Part shown: piece after piece, positions 44,481 to 52,130 of the stretch | Numbering within the stretch: position 1 is the stretch's first letter | How the letters are laid out: every line of letters begins with the position of its first letter | Source of the DNA: Pseudomonas lurida | GTDB lineage: Bacteria > Pseudomonadota > Gammaproteobacteria > Pseudomonadales > Pseudomonadaceae | DNA length: 64,000 bases | Direction of reading: 5' to 3' | NCBI RefSeq assembly: GCF_002563895.1 | Contig: NZ_PDJB01000001.1 | Location: forward strand, 1,781,501 to 1,845,500 | Made by a program: the position numbers and the translations under genes | The notes under the pieces: generated by a model | What the model saw: the letters and a program-made list of their open reading frames with translations, nothing else | Told to the model about the DNA's origin: nothing | Databases searched by the model: none

Positions 44481-44813
44481 GTCACAGTCCTTTGCAGGGT
44501 TCGGTAGAGCAGGGAGACCGGAAATATGGCACGACGAGAACCAGGCGTCCAATAGGCAGCCAGCCTGATGCGAGCGCATCACTGTCGTAGATCAACAGGA
44601 TGGGGGAAGCACAGAACGTTCAGCATTTCGTCCACTGGGGCGTTGCGGTGTAAGGCTTTTTTAAGACTTCGGCATTAAACTCGTTATGGTGCGGCTCACA
44701 AAAATTGATGACAATCTCGCACTCCTTCGAAAGCGCTGTCTCCGAAATGGTGGAGTGCGGTTCACCGACAAACTTACCTTATTCTGTCGATGCTTCGCGG
44801 GATGAGCGAGCAT

Positions 44814-45062
44814 TTAACGAACGTTGGAATTTTTGTAGTGAGCGATAATGTTGTTGAGATGATAATCAGATTTTATTTTCAGCAGTTGGTCTTCGATGTT
44901 GGTGTCAATTATTTTATTGATAATTGGGTGTGTGTTAAAGTTCTGGCGAATGAAAATTAGATAACTCGAATCCAGCTCTTCAAGAATCTTGACCAAGGTC
45001 GGAAGATTGTGAAGTTCTGGTGCCTCTCCGAGAAGGCAGCTCTTGAAGTTGTGAGTTTGCAT
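44814..45062 (-). CDS. Hypothetical small protein
   Basis: 82 residues, AGAGG 5 bases before the ATG. Mostly helical, AT-rich (LPTLVKILEELDSSYLIFIR, then DTNIEDQLLKIKSDYHLNN). No family recognised. It sits between rnlA and the STAND gene on the rnlA strand. The 333 bases between it and rnlA show no gene. Confidence 0.5.
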   Translation of the reverse strand: MQTHNFKSCLLGEAPELHNLPTLVKILEELDSSYLIFIRQNFNTHPIINKIIDTNIEDQLLKIKSDYHLNNIIAHYKNSNVR

Positions 45063-45257
45063 GTCGGCCTCTAAGTTAATAAATAAAGTTGGCCGAATTA
45101 GTAGCGTCTTGAGGCAACAGTCAGCGTCACTTGTCGCTACTGTTCGGCTGAATTGTTGAAGCGGTTTTCAGCGGTTTCATTAATTGCTTAGGCCTGAGTA
45201 ATTTGGTAAGCCTAGAGCTCGGTATAGCCTATTTTTTTCACCTTGACAAATTCCATT

Positions 45258-45326
45258 GTGCTCCAGGCTGGCATCGCCGACGTTGGCAGCGCTTTCTTCA
45301 TGGCGGATCAGCCTGATATGTCTCAT
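45258..45326 (-). pseudogene. Relic start of a histidine phosphatase gene
   Basis: Minus strand ATG at 45326 reads MRHIRLIRHEESAANVGDAS followed by LEH. It parallels MKHVRLIRHGESAANAGEAT / LDH at the start of the intact gene at 27166. The catalytic RHGE has become RHEE, and similarity ends after about 23 codons, showing a truncated duplicate. It underlies the false upstream extension of the STAND gene. Confidence 0.75.
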
Positions 45327-45459
45327 TGACCAAATACCCTCCAGTTTTGTCCCGCCTGTACGTGACGCAATGCGGCTTCTGCTAACACAGCCCCGGCATT
45401 TTCACAGTTCCGCTATGATGGCTTTCTGTCCGACCTCTAGATTTTGCTGCAAGGATCGA

Positions 45460-47724
45460 ATGCTCATGACGCCCCCAAAATACGACCTTCATCTCTTAGG
45501 TTGGCATGGTTTTCAGCAACTTTGCATGGCAGTAGCCTCAACAGTTTTGGGCCAAACAGTCGAGACGTTCCTTGAAGGAAATGACGGAGGCCGCGATGGT
45601 GGGTTCAAGGGAACGTGGTCTCCTCAGCCTAACGAGTTGTATGCAGGCGAATTCGTCATCCAGTGCAAGTTCACATCTCGCCGTGATCACAATCTCACTC
45701 TATCTGATGTGACTGGTGAGCTTGAAAAGGTGCGCAGACTCGTCGCCAAGGGAAAGTGTGATGTCTATGTCCTGATGACAAACGCAGGCTGGACAGGGGA
45801 TAGCAATCTCAAAATACGGTTGGCGTTTGAGCATGCTGGGGCCGAGCACGTGCTTTTGCTGGGCTCTACCTGGATCTGCGAGAAGATCCAGCTGAACAGT
45901 GATCTGCGCATGAACGTGCCCCGACTCTATGGTCTTGGCGACCTTAGCCAGATCTTGGATGGGAGACGTTACAAGCAGACGAAGGCGTTGCTGACGGAGC
46001 TTCCCGACCTTTCAAAGCTAGTGGTGACGGGCACCTATCGCAAAGCGCTTCAAGCCCTTCAGCAGCATGGCTTTGTTCTTTTGGTTGGAGAACCCGCAGC
46101 AGGTAAGACAACGATTGCATCACTCATGGCCATGTGTGCGATGGATAAATGGGGGAGCCTAGTATTGAAGCTGGAGAGGCCTGAGCAGATAAGAGATCAC
46201 TGGAATACTGAAGAAGCATCGCAGTTCGTATGGGTTGATGACGCCTTCGGGGCCATGCAGTACGAAGCAGACTTGGTGATGGAGTGGAACCGGATTCTTC
46301 CCGCTCTCACGACCATGATCCGAGGTGGGCATCGGATAGTTCTGACCAGCCGTGACTACATTTACAACAGCGCACGACGTGATCTCAAGAAAACAGCATT
46401 TCCTCTAATGGAAGAGAGCCAAGTTGTCATCGACGTGAAAGAGCTGACCTCCCAGGAAAGGTCAGAAATCCTCTACAACCATGTGAAGCTTGGAAACCAA
46501 CCACAGCGGGTTCGGACGGTCTTGAAGGAGTTTCTTCCTGCAGTGGCAGCTCACAGTAGGTTCGCTCCCGAGACTGCTCGGCGCTTGGGGAGCGTTGAAT
46601 TCACCAAAGCGCTAAAGATTGACCAGAAAAATATTGACGAATTTGTCGCGAAGCAGGAGCGATGGCTCGTCGAGACGATGCAGGGAATGGATGACGAGAG
46701 CCAGGCCGCACTTGCTCTTCTCTACATGAAACATGGAGCAATCGAAAGCCCGGTGAGTCTGTCTAGTGGCGAGATGCAGACAATTGAGAGGCTGGGCGGT
46801 AGCCAGCCCGGGTGTATCCGAGCCCTAGAGAGCCTCCGGGGTAGTTTTCTTCAGATGGCAGATACGGCTGATGGGCGTTTCTGGCGATATAAGCACCCGA
46901 CGATTGGGGATGCGTTTGCGTTGATACTCGCCCAGAGTCCTGAGCATCTGCAGATCTTTGTGGATGGAACACCGATTGAGCGGTTGATGGAACTGGTGAC
47001 ATGCGGCAACGCAGGGGTTCAAAACGCTACGATTTTGCCTTCAAGCATGTTCGCAGAAATCGCGAACCGGTGCTGTGGATACGTTGAATGCGAGGGCGAC
47101 ATGGAGCGGACGAGGCGGGGAAGGCTGTATTCTTTTCTGCAGCGCAGGACAAATGACGTGTTCTTGGACATCTACTTGAAAACTGATGGAAAGCTGCTTT
47201 CCAGCTTGGTTCGTGACTTCGCGATAAACTTGTTCACGAGGTCGTCTGATCTAGCTCTCCGTCTGCTACGGCAAGGGCTTTTAGCTGAGTCAGCGAGAGA
47301 AGCGATTTCCACCAAGATTCGGGACTTTGTCTTTGATCATGATGAGCTCGGGCACATCTACGATAACGAGATGCATGAGTTCTTCACTAGCCAGGAGCGT
47401 GAAGACTTCTACAGCGATGTACAGAAACATGTGCTGCCTGACCTGGACAGGGTTCGCAAGTCCCTGCAGGAATCGTATTGCTACGAAAACGATCCTGATA
47501 ACCACTTTTCTGATTTTATTGATGAGCTTGAGGGTATTTACGCTGCCTTTCCGGAATGGCCCGGTATCGAGGATGTGGTCGATACCCAACGGCGTCGAGT
47601 TGACGATTGGGTGAGTGAGGTCTCGCAAGAGCGGTATGAGGAACCAGCAGTCGGACGGAGCGATCTGATTCGGCCCTCTGCAACGGGGGGAGGACGTAAC
47701 ATCTTTGACGATGTAGATCTCTAA
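45460..47724 (+). CDS. Nuclease-nSTAND NTPase (Avs-like defence protein)
   Basis: 754 residues from ATG at 45460 (AAGG 6 bases upstream). N-terminal nuclease-like domain: EGNDGGRDGGFKG (Asp46) and FVIQCKFTS (Gln-x-Lys 68-70), an Mrr-type PD-(D/E)xK pattern. A P-loop follows near residue 210 (LLVGEPAAGKTTIASLMA) with Walker B FVWVDDAFG and sensor-like TSRDYIYNSARRDLK, as in novel STAND NTPases (nSTAND3). The C-terminal roughly 350 residues are helical and probably sense a phage component. Such proteins oligomerise and cut DNA on infection. The specific trigger is unknown. Confidence 0.85.
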   Translation: MLMTPPKYDLHLLGWHGFQQLCMAVASTVLGQTVETFLEGNDGGRDGGFKGTWSPQPNELYAGEFVIQCKFTSRRDHNLTLSDVTGELEKVRRLVAKGKCDVYVLMTNAGWTGDSNLKIRLAFEHAGAEHVLLLGSTWICEKIQLNSDLRMNVPRLYGLGDLSQILDGRRYKQTKALLTELPDLSKLVVTGTYRKALQALQQHGFVLLVGEPAAGKTTIASLMAMCAMDKWGSLVLKLERPEQIRDHWNTEEASQFVWVDDAFGAMQYEADLVMEWNRILPALTTMIRGGHRIVLTSRDYIYNSARRDLKKTAFPLMEESQVVIDVKELTSQERSEILYNHVKLGNQPQRVRTVLKEFLPAVAAHSRFAPETARRLGSVEFTKALKIDQKNIDEFVAKQERWLVETMQGMDDESQAALALLYMKHGAIESPVSLSSGEMQTIERLGGSQPGCIRALESLRGSFLQMADTADGRFWRYKHPTIGDAFALILAQSPEHLQIFVDGTPIERLMELVTCGNAGVQNATILPSSMFAEIANRCCGYVECEGDMERTRRGRLYSFLQRRTNDVFLDIYLKTDGKLLSSLVRDFAINLFTRSSDLALRLLRQGLLAESAREAISTKIRDFVFDHDELGHIYDNEMHEFFTSQEREDFYSDVQKHVLPDLDRVRKSLQESYCYENDPDNHFSDFIDELEGIYAAFPEWPGIEDVVDTQRRRVDDWVSEVSQERYEEPAVGRSDLIRPSATGGGRNIFDDVDL

Positions 47725-47760
47725 ACTAGGTGAAAAAGGGTAAGGGCTACGGAGGAGAGG

Positions 47761-48264
47761 ATGAAGCTATTTTTGGACTGTGAGTTCACTCGGCTCAACC
47801 GAGATACGAAGTTGATTTCGCTGGCACTCGTGTCCGAAGCCGGGCACGAATACTACGTCGAGCTCACAGACACGTACGTCACTCAGGACTGCAGCGACTT
47901 CGTGATTCAAAATGTCCTGCCACAGCTTAATCTGCCTGAACATGGGCAACCCTTGGTCGAAGCTCAAACCTCACTGCTCGCTTTCTTGAGCAACCTTGAA
48001 GGCCCGCTCGAGATTTGCTCGGACGCGCCGGATTGGGACTGGGATCTCTTCTGCCAATTGGCCTACGTAAATCACCGTTGGCCAGCTAACGTTGCCAATC
48101 GTCCAACCAACCTGATCCTGCTATTCAGGCATCTCGAAGCGGAGGATATCGGCGACGTGACGCTCCCGGAACTTCCACATCACGCGCTGCTGGATGCTCG
48201 TCTCTTAGCCGAACTTTATCGTCGACTGACTGCCGGTTCCAATCGAGGCACTGAACATGGCTGA
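47761..48264 (+). CDS. DEDDh 3'-5' exonuclease-like protein (DUF5051 type)
   Basis: 167 residues: LFLDCEFT (Asp-x-Glu), CSDAPDWDWDLF (Asp) and HHALLDARLLAELYRRL (His, Asp), so the four-acid exonuclease site is complete. GGAG precedes the ATG. It overlaps the start of the next gene by 8 bases, and that gene is a paralogue of the one at 30012. The same two gene families occur at 30012-30964 in the reverse order. Confidence 0.83.
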   Translation: MKLFLDCEFTRLNRDTKLISLALVSEAGHEYYVELTDTYVTQDCSDFVIQNVLPQLNLPEHGQPLVEAQTSLLAFLSNLEGPLEICSDAPDWDWDLFCQLAYVNHRWPANVANRPTNLILLFRHLEAEDIGDVTLPELPHHALLDARLLAELYRRLTAGSNRGTEHG

Positions 48265-48658
48265 TGATCTTCGTACGCGTGAGTCTGTTAGGCGCAAAGC
48301 CCTCTGGACACTTTCGCACCTGGTGCCGGGCGACCCACAAGCTGCCACTATTTTGAATGTGCTTGACGACATTGAAGACCAAGAGCGCGTCGACTTAAAC
48401 CAGAGTCATCCACATCTCGATATTGATGCTGTCCGCAAAGCAGTCCTGATTGAGCGCCACAGTTCCGGTATCAACATCGTTGACGAGGCCAGTATTCCGC
48501 AGCCGTGGCGTGAGCGTTTTCTACAAGCGAGCATCGGCTCGACCCGCCTGATCGATGGCCCATACGCCCATGATTGGGAAAAATTTCTGGCTCAATGGCA
48601 GGCTGAGATGAAGCACTTGGATGCTCACATGTCTGCAAGGCGAGCGCGTCAGCGTTAG
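48257..48658 (+). CDS. Hypothetical protein, paralogue of the 30012 gene
   Basis: 133 residues, the same length as the gene at 30012 and identical over IPQPWRERFLQASIGSTR. Translationally coupled (8-base overlap) to the exonuclease upstream. No known domain; rich in charged residues, with a predicted helical N-terminus. A partner or regulator of the exonuclease is the natural inference. Confidence 0.8.
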   Translation: MADDLRTRESVRRKALWTLSHLVPGDPQAATILNVLDDIEDQERVDLNQSHPHLDIDAVRKAVLIERHSSGINIVDEASIPQPWRERFLQASIGSTRLIDGPYAHDWEKFLAQWQAEMKHLDAHMSARRARQR

Positions 48659-48735
48659 GCGTCGGAGGGCACCTTCGATTGTCTACTTTGGATAGTGCTG
48701 ACTATACTGGCAACACTAAATATCTGAGGTGTTAC

Positions 48736-49104
48736 ATGTCCCGTCTCGCTGAATTCCGCGCTCTTGAACAACAGCTTGCTGCCCAATTGGCAGAGCTTGA
48801 AACGCTGAAAAACGATGATGGTCTGAAGCGTGAGATTGAATTCGAAACGAAACTTCGTGATCTGCTGGGTGAGTATGGTTACAGCTTGCGCAACATTGTC
48901 GCGATTCTCGATCCGCATTCTTCAAACCGCCGTTCTCCAACAGCGGCTGAAACCAAGGGCACCCGTAAAGCTCGCGCTGTGAAGGTTTACAAAAATCCTC
49001 ACTCGGGCGAAGTTGTCGAGACGAAGGGCGGCAACCACAAGGTTCTGAAGGAGTGGAAAGCTGAATACGGTTCCGACACCGTCGAGAGCTGGCTGGCTCA
49101 GTAA
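48736..49104 (+). CDS. MvaT-family H-NS-like xenogeneic silencer
   Basis: 122 residues from ATG at 48736 (GAGGT 5 bases before). N-terminal oligomerising coiled coil (MSRLAEFRALEQQLAAQLAE) and C-terminal DNA-binding domain with KVYKNPHSGEVVETKGGNHK and LKEWKAEYGSDTVESW; the GGNHK segment corresponds to the AT-pincer/minor-groove element. MvaT proteins silence AT-rich acquired DNA in Pseudomonas. An island-borne copy could modulate the host silencers or repress the island itself. A strong terminator follows. Confidence 0.92.
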   Translation: MSRLAEFRALEQQLAAQLAELETLKNDDGLKREIEFETKLRDLLGEYGYSLRNIVAILDPHSSNRRSPTAAETKGTRKARAVKVYKNPHSGEVVETKGGNHKVLKEWKAEYGSDTVESWLAQ

Positions 49105-49124
49105 ATTCGGTTGAGTACAAATAG

Positions 49125-49147
49125 AGGGCCCTGCGGGGCCCTTCTTT
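49125..49147 (+). terminator. Rho-independent terminator after the MvaT gene
   Basis: Stem AGGGCCC / GGGCCCT with a 4-base loop followed by TCTTT, 20 bases after the stop codon. Nothing recognisable was seen in the 242 bases after it. Confidence 0.88.
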
Positions 49148-49389
49148 ATGAGTGATAGGTACTGTCGTTCAGGAGCGCTTGAGCTGGTTAGCAACGGCAG
49201 CAATATTCGTCACGCCAATGCGGATGGCCTGGCGATAAAGTTAGTCATCTACTAATTTTCGTGCGTGGTACGGGGTGTTATGCCCGTATCTAGACGTCTG
49301 GATAGACACCGTCATGCCGTCTATTCTCTAGGAAGCAAGGAGGCGGACTAAATGCAGTCTGCGGCCAATTAGAGCGAAAGGAGCAACCA

Positions 49390-49917
49390 GTGAAGGTTCC
49401 ATCAAGTAGAAATCCATCCATCTCCACTTCGAAAAATCCGTTCATAGCAACCTCGCTGAACCCTACGGTGGCTACGTCGCTGAATCCAAACGTAGCGACG
49501 AGCAAAAACCCGTTCGTGGCCACCAGCCTGAATCCTCATGTTGCTACTAGCAACAACCCGCTGATCGCTACGAGTCTTAATTACAAGGTTGCCTCAAGCC
49601 TCAATCCAAGGGTGTCGTCACGTCTTAATCCTAAGGTCAGCAGCTCGTTGAACCCGAACGTATCGTCCAACATTGAAGGGTTGTATCTATGGAATCTCGA
49701 CCTTGTGCAGGATGGGTTCACCGCCCGAGCAAACGACCGTGTTGTGCTGATGTACGACGTCAATGCCGAGTTCAATGGGGTGCTGATCTCGGCAAAGGCG
49801 AACCATTGGAATCAGTTTGACCTCGATAACCAGTGGGTTGGGTATTGGGTGCATGCTAGGGAAAACACGTGGCTGCGTTACACGTTGCGCAATCAGTGGT
49901 ACGGCTTTACCACCTGA
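49390..49917 (+). CDS. Octapeptide-repeat protein of unknown function
   Basis: 175 residues, GTG start with AAAGGAG 6 bases before. Residues 8-95 are eleven uninterrupted 8-residue repeats with consensus NP-x-(V/I)-(A/S)-(T/S)-S-L, for example NPTVATSL, NPHVATSN, NPKVSSSL. The C-terminal roughly 80 residues are a different aromatic-rich domain (LYLWNLDLVQDGFTARANDR, then QWVGYWVHARENTWLRYTL). No signal peptide or membrane segment. The strict register suggests a small solenoid or stacked-turn fold. Proteins with similar Asn-Pro repeats are known only as hypotheticals. Confidence 0.75.
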   Translation: MKVPSSRNPSISTSKNPFIATSLNPTVATSLNPNVATSKNPFVATSLNPHVATSNNPLIATSLNYKVASSLNPRVSSRLNPKVSSSLNPNVSSNIEGLYLWNLDLVQDGFTARANDRVVLMYDVNAEFNGVLISAKANHWNQFDLDNQWVGYWVHARENTWLRYTLRNQWYGFTT

Positions 49918-50017
49918 ATACCGATTCACAAGTCAGTGGGGGAGGAGGGAAGCATCTAGCGTCGCTTCCTCATCCATGACAAAGCTAAGATTTACCCGTT
50001 GATTTATGCGCTCGCAT

Positions 50018-50112
50018 GCAAGCGGAGCGCACGGGCACGGACACGAGGATGAAACCGCGTAGCGCCGAAACTTTAACCCGGTTCACGACAGCCGCTCCCG
50101 AAGGGTACGCAA
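50018..50112 (+). repeat. Structured island repeat, copy C
   Basis: Same element, the shortest copy. Blocks AAGCGGAGCGC, GAGGATG, GCCGAAAC and TTCACGACAGCCGCTCCC are present; hairpins CGC-GTA-GCG and CCC-GAA-GGG replace the GCCC-N3-GGGC and terminal stems of the other copies. It lies 100 bases after the repeat-protein gene. Confidence 0.75.
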
Positions 50113-50316
50113 CGACCACAATGTACGTGGAGAGTCCGATGGGCATAACAGACGATGACGACACAGTGTACTGCAACGTTCAAATGCCCCTGGCTCAGGG
50201 CACACTGAATTGGGGGCTATGGCGTCAGTGAATAGACCTCCATTGAGCACCATTTTTAAATTTCTGAACCCGTGCGAATGGGCTGTGGCTGCAAGCAGGT
50301 TGCCTGCTCACTACCG

Positions 50317-50508
50317 TTATTTTTGAACCAGGTCTTTGTATAACTCTCGCGCCGCAAGAATCTGATCCCTGAGCTCTTCAGGATCAATCCTCATGCCACC
50401 ACGAGGCGTGACCTGAAGCGTCTTTAAGCGGTTCGCAGCCTTGATGAATTCCCGTTCCTCTGCCTGAACCCAGGCGGGCCGCTTGTCTTTCCAAAATAGC
50501 CAACCCAT
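50317..50508 (-). CDS. Hypothetical small protein
   Basis: 63 residues: MGWLFWKDKRPAWVQAEERE, then MRIDPEELRDQILAARELYK. GAGG lies 9 bases before the ATG. Soluble, helical, charged. No family recognised. It is the only gene between repeats C and D. Confidence 0.55.
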   Translation of the reverse strand: MGWLFWKDKRPAWVQAEEREFIKAANRLKTLQVTPRGGMRIDPEELRDQILAARELYKDLVQK

Positions 50509-50595
50509 TTGCCCGGCCTCATCTTTGATCGGATGCTCAGCAGTATGTGGGAGTGATAGCTAATGTCCAAGCAAGAAGGTGAGTCGGATCGCTCT

Positions 50596-50712
50596 GCAAG
50601 CGGAGCGCGCAGACCATGATGGTCGAAGAGCGTAAGGATGGAAGCCCGAAGGGCCGAGACCCAGCGTAGCGGGGCTCGGTTTACGACAGCCGCTCCCGAG
50701 GGGATACGCCCG
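50596..50712 (+). repeat. Structured island repeat, copy D
   Basis: Best-formed copy: GCG-GAG-CGC, the variable hairpin GACCA-TGA-TGGTC, GCCC-GAA-GGGC, the long stem CCGAG(A)CCC / GGG(G)CTCGG, and TCCC-GAG-GGGA after TTTACGACAGCCGC. It ends 19 bases from the stop of the DUF262 gene on the minus strand and 88 bases from the start of the 50317-50508 gene. Confidence 0.82.
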
Positions 50713-50730
50713 AGCGCCTTGATTAAAAGG

Positions 50731-51333
50731 TTACCGAACAGCTCGTTGATCAAATGACCGAGGCACTACGCCCAGCGCGCAAAGATCGTATGTCCTGCGC
50801 AATGCCACCTCGTCACCAGACGGCACCCTGACATGGGTAAAGATCGTCGACAGAAAGCGTTTCCTTTCGCTGTTGCCGAGCTCAGACCAGATCCGTGGCT
50901 GCCCTTGTGCATCAGGAATCGCGAGACGGTCGAGGAAATACTCTTCCAGGCTGTGCAGACGTTGTTGGCCATCAATCAAAATTTCACTGTTTTCGGCCAA
51001 TGCCCTGCTACCGCTCCCTGATTCGTACCAGTCATTCGTGAGGTAGCTCCCCAGATCCCCGCCTGACCATACTGCGGAGATAAAGCGAGACTTCTGTCCG
51101 ATGTTCCATTCCAGCCCGCGCGACCAGGTTGGCACGGGCATGCCCATAACGAATCGCGCTGCCCATGGACAATGCTCATGAGTGGAGGAGGGATCTACTA
51201 GATACTTTTCCCAGTGGCCCACTAAGACCTCGATGGGACAATGACTGACGGTCGTGGGCAGAAGACGCTGCGGCATATGGATGTGTAGGTCTGATGTTCC
51301 GCCGTCGGCGTAACGTTTAAAAAGCGAGGTCAT
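50731..51333 (-). CDS. DUF262-domain protein
   Basis: 200 residues from ATG at 51333 (AGGAA 5 bases before). It holds the ParB/sulfiredoxin-like DUF262 core with the hallmark EILIDGQQRLHSLEEYFLDR, preceded by SGGDLGSYLTNDWYE. It lacks the C-terminal nuclease (DUF1524, HNH) found in GmrSD-type restriction enzymes. Short DUF262 proteins occur in phage-defence and phage genomes. It overlaps the upstream gene by ATGA. Confidence 0.8.
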   Translation of the reverse strand: MTSLFKRYADGGTSDLHIHMPQRLLPTTVSHCPIEVLVGHWEKYLVDPSSTHEHCPWAARFVMGMPVPTWSRGLEWNIGQKSRFISAVWSGGDLGSYLTNDWYESGSGSRALAENSEILIDGQQRLHSLEEYFLDRLAIPDAQGQPRIWSELGNSERKRFLSTIFTHVRVPSGDEVALRRTYDLCALGVVPRSFDQRAVR

Positions 51334-51641
51334 AGTTTTCCTGGGCAGCTCAGGTTGGTCGAAGTATTCGGGTAAGTACGAGTGCATCGCCATGCATCCA
51401 CCGTTGCAATGATCAGCAGATCCCGATCTGTGGAAATATCGATCTGCCCGCTATCGGCCAAAGCATGTGCATAGCCCTCGGAATAGGCTGCCGCCTTGTT
51501 GAATTCGGATGTGCAGGCTGAGGATTCGAGGTAGCCGATCAGCCGCTCCCATGTCCGCCGTTGGCGGTTGCCGATAATCGTGTAGGGGAACGATAAGGCG
51601 CTGTTCAGGCGCTGTGCGAAGTCATGTGTAGAGAAGGTCAA
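51330..51641 (-). CDS. Hypothetical protein coupled to the DUF262 gene
   Basis: 103 residues: MTFSTHDFAQRLNSALSFPY, RRTWERLIGYLESSACTSEF, then LLIIATVDAWRCTRTY. Soluble, mostly helical, no known domain. Its stop overlaps the DUF262 start by ATGA, so the two are translationally coupled and form the content of the D-E interval. Confidence 0.65.
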   Translation of the reverse strand: MTFSTHDFAQRLNSALSFPYTIIGNRQRRTWERLIGYLESSACTSEFNKAAAYSEGYAHALADSGQIDISTDRDLLIIATVDAWRCTRTYPNTSTNLSCPGKL

Positions 51642-51784
51642 AGCCGTCGCTCAAAAAGGGTACTTACTCATCACAAACGGTTGGTTTCGGAAAACCTTGA
51701 GCCTGAAGCGATTTTTTTTTAAGAGATACAGATTTGCCCAAGCACGGCAGCTGGGACTGATGCGTTGGAGGACTGTCACATCAG

Positions 51785-51886
51785 GCAAGCGGAGCACGCA
51801 GGCACGAAGATGGAAGCCCGGAGGGGCAAGATAGCCATTGAAAATGGTTGGCTTGATTCACGACAGCTGGCCCGAAGGGCGTGCCA
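51785..51886 (+). repeat. Structured island repeat, copy E
   Basis: Same element: AAGCGGAGCACGC, GATGGAAGCCC, GCCC-GGA-GGGGC, then the longest stem, CAAG(A)TAGCCATT / AATGGTTG(G)CTTG, again with the A-G opposition and otherwise paired by wobbles, then GCCC-GAA-GGGC after TTCACGACAGCTG. It starts 144 bases before the 51641 gene start. The remaining bases to 52130 show no gene. Confidence 0.82.
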
Positions 51887-52130
51887 AATGCCGTTCTGCA
51901 TGAATAAGCTCTCTGACTGAATTTGCATGCTGTCAGCATTACTCAAATACCCTGTTCCAGGCCCGTTTATACAGCTCGTTGCAGGCATCTGGTGAGCCAC
52001 CGAATACACCTCCAGCTACCCTTTAAGCGCCAATATCTTCTACTGAGCCAAAGCCATAGAGTCCAAGATAGAAGGCGCAGTAAAGGAAGGCTGACTCAGC
52101 CCTACTGCGTACTAACTGACTAACGAGATC

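Noticed and set aside
45256-45459. Upstream extension of the STAND gene
   Set aside because: The extra 68 codons run across the antisense phosphatase relic, and a Shine-Dalgarno with ATG exists at 45460, where the nuclease domain begins.
50016-50231. Small plus-strand ORF covering repeat C
   Set aside because: Starts within the repeat's conserved block; no Shine-Dalgarno and no similarity outside the repeat.
25903-51886. Integron attC sites
   Set aside because: The elements lack the RYYYAAC and GTTRRRY end boxes of attC, and no IntI-type integrase is in the window. The cassette-like layout is kept only as an analogy.
25903-51886. Protein-coding frames through the repeats (MEARRAE..., FTTAAPEG...)
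   Set aside because: Reading frames continue differently from copy to copy, and the conserved unit is the pairing rather than the peptide; B and E break the frame seen in C and D.
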